The position numbers were made by a program, and so were the translations under genes. The notes under the pieces are model-generated. The model ran no database searches. It was not told where the DNA came from and saw nothing but the letters and a program-made list of their open reading frames with translations. Positions 36,301-37,083 of a stretch of 37,083 nucleotides of DNA are shown here, in pieces. Source of the stretch: Lentisphaerota bacterium (GTDB lineage: Bacteria; Verrucomicrobiota; Lentisphaeria; Oligosphaerales; JABHEG01); the NCBI GenBank assembly GCA_018676675.1, contig JABHEG010000370.1, forward strand, positions 1 through 37,083. Direction: 5' to 3'. Position 1 is the stretch's first letter, and every line of letters begins with the position of its first letter.

Positions 36301-36538
36301 GCAGGACCGCGACACCGACAGCAGCCAACGCCCAGGTCTCCCGCAGGGGGAAGATCCGGTTGACGGCCTCGATGAGAAGGACGCCGGTGGACAGAAGCCC
36401 CAGGCCCGTCACGCACCCAAGCACCAGCCGGCGCCGTTGGATGAGAGCCTTGGCCCCCTGAAGTCGAGTGGTTATGGAGCCGACCGTGCGATGCTCAGCA
36501 GCTTGTTCCGGTCCGGTCTGCAAAAGGAGTGTGTCCAA
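33314..36538 (-). CDS. Large DUF4175-like membrane protein with long coiled-coil C-terminus
   Basis: The 1074-residue product has two adjacent transmembrane segments (about 38-62 and 69-91), a third near 165-185 (ILTLLGIFVALGVFALHAQ), and an extracytoplasmic beta-rich region with an Ig-like stretch (about 200-500, PPEFARAEIALSPPAYTG). From about 540 onward it is almost all helical, with a charged low-complexity tract at about 650-680 (EEGDSEGEEEQKEQKKGEKG) and many heptad-like Gln/Ala/Leu repeats. This is the usual DUF4175-type architecture beside VWA membrane proteins. The start is uncertain: the only in-frame candidate after an upstream TAA is a TTG at 36538 with a weak, distant GAGG. It is coupled to the VWA gene through a 4-bp overlap. 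MoxR and DUF58 genes, often upstream, are not in the window. Confidence 0.82.
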   Translation of the reverse strand: MDTLLLQTGPEQAAEHRTVGSITTRLQGAKALIQRRRLVLGCVTGLGLLSTGVLLIEAVNRIFPLRETWALAAVGVAVLLGAAHVVAQWFCSVFRTPRAERLALAVEDAHPEFMDAVACAVEVEAVPEVDRNPIAQALLQDVHRRSGAVDFVQAVLPEHLRWPRILTLLGIFVALGVFALHAQILAKARFRFLDALQRTNSGLAVSPGSEELPEHSDLRVEVDVRRWGNSAEIVYRDGKTNRFLMNRGNGRHHFFTFYDVIGTIEYRILTPGLASRWYTIHAYRPPEFARAEIALSPPAYTGRKPLVLDALRDCSAVVGSEVKIALDVVPGITATLVRSGQAGTPGGEAEKREAFVPHGADRLVFEHTLIDSFTAFVELRGPHGRSAATQPFTIKAEPDLVPVVDVLVPREDVKVKPGAKLDVEARAGDDFAVSRVALMFTVSGGERQEVILHSAPTKGTAGDDAAPVAVPAVTDLNVAHLFDIDGMGLTPGDVVSYLFVVQDNRSPNPQKARSEIYFIEVRPDIKPEEQDSQGEQQQMDVSNLIAETKRLIRLTWEAMSAEGDDQGVLADDLLRAMKDLHTEGKRKVNEMLEASGGTPDALSELLGDAVAEIAKAQGLIGNRLLEESLPSQERALAKLVQVENELMKNAARGKEGEEGDSEGEEEQKEQKKGEKGGAQQSHQEKLAAMRQMLEELRKLGRQQANLNEAIRRQASKAAAEVLNDALAEKQSGLKQATSALSAQIKELPEAVKASRIADVAAREMASGAERLDADQLDLGERHGSRAHNFLLEATRALEESHRQESANEIARLASLTQQLSNMQRQAAEKSRGMSAEKNVSKEARDAARDQQKGLNKAAGKLLTDIERASAELEDAYPDAAQALAEATQGAREGDLSAKMTRAANSLLYRRFDRARRYQTDSANVLQQLSSELGDAAKKLPAMSREELTQALRKLQAADRRAEQLGKSRSQAAKRQLDALQQRMSQEVDGLSAQLQDPTLQEIGDEMGMPAGAGDITGDSQRLRALLKAAARVIEKHLFTTEVRKRYDLSKRTSAPPERYRRLVEQYFKDLSRTK

Positions 36539-37083
36539 ATCCTGTATTGGTTACCTCGGCAGGGCGCTCGTTTCCCTCGAGCGTTGATGCTCGTGGTGCC
36601 CCTACCACCAGGGCAAGCTCGTACTTTAGTGTGTCAGCCGCATTTTGGGAACTCGCGCGAGCACGCCACCCGGTTCGCGTGGTCGTGGTCGCATCGCACG
36701 TCTGTAGGACGTTGAGAGCGGGACGATGGTTCCGCCCTCCGCTCCCGGGGGCTTGGAAGAGGACACCGCGTCTCACCTGCGCCGGGCCCTCGCTTTCTGT
36801 ACGTTCAGGCAGAACGGGGGTACAGTCAGGCGACTGCGAACCTCAAAACGAGCTTCCTGGAAAGAAGCGAATCGCACCAAATGGCCGAGCATCGTCGTTG
36901 GCGGCCCGGGCGGAGAATCGCGAAGAATGGTCCGCCCGTAAGGGTTGCCAGGAAACAGAAAGGGCCCATTCGTCGAATGATGAACACCGAGCCAGGAAAC
37001 AGTGCCCGGCCTGCGGCTTACCGATCCCTGGCGCGGGAGCATTCCGGCCGCCTCGGTACGTACGTCTGTACGCACCAAGGTCC
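36539..37083. other. 545-bp region with no convincing gene at the right edge
   Basis: Open frames here are short, lie on both strands and show no family-like sequence. The region must include the promoter of the DUF4175-like gene. Near the edge, the palindrome GTACGTAC (37056-37063) and a further GTAC at 37068-37071 resemble the ACGT-centred motif at 13302-13334. I see no tRNA and no repeat copy. Confidence 0.5.

Noticed and set aside
36773..37078. 101-codon minus-strand frame at the right edge
   Set aside because: Low-complexity arginine- and proline-rich composition, no family pattern and no ribosome binding site.

Overview
The window is high-GC chromosomal DNA from an uncultured-type, secretion-rich heterotroph. 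The gene mix fits the PVC group, most likely Kiritimatiellota or Lentisphaerota: a SASA-family esterase with a long C-terminal extension, DUF4838, DUF6259 and DUF4091-type secreted glycan enzymes, MttB and uroporphyrinogen-decarboxylase-like proteins, two HzsA-like cytochromes, and GC-rich repeats packed behind stop codons. This placement is inference from gene content. Only mnmG is a conventional phylogenetic marker here. I found no rRNA, tRNA, CRISPR array, phage gene or transposase gene.

Layout. (1) 141-13229, minus strand: five genes transcribed in the order DUF6259 glycosidase-like protein, MttB-family methyltransferase, DUF4838 protein, beta-helix protein, sialate-O-acetylesterase-like protein. 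Four of the five look secreted. The first four are closely spaced; the esterase is separated from them by a 691-bp repeat field. (2) 13539-21475, plus strand: two adjacent secreted HzsA-like proteins (beta-propeller plus c-type heme motifs), the first carrying two LamG domains at its N-terminus. A tandem/inverted repeat block lies between them and related copies lie after the second. (3) 21692-26100, minus strand: a secreted LamG/CBM9-like/DUF4091 protein followed by a UroD-family methyltransferase-like gene. (4) 26156-26489: a short element bounded by terminal inverted repeats, probably a MITE, in the divergent gap before mnmG. (5) 26606-28583, plus strand: mnmG, then a 45-codon ORF that is only a Tat-type leader. 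(6) 28699-30898, minus strand: a histidine kinase and response regulator pair with overlapping reading frames. (7) 31083-36538, minus strand: two translationally coupled membrane proteins (DUF4175-like coiled-coil protein, then a VWA/GATase-like protein) of the kind found in BatA/MoxR-type operons. The last 545 bp show no convincing gene.

How it may work together (inference). The left two thirds read as a secreted glycan-processing locus. Carbohydrate-binding modules (CBM9-like in three proteins, LamG in two) recur, and the HzsA-like cytochromes could provide extracytoplasmic redox chemistry. The MttB and UroD relatives could handle methyl groups released from substrates, but no corrinoid protein is present. 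The two most unusual non-coding features are the repeat families that begin directly after stop codons and the terminal-inverted-repeat element with nested hairpins.
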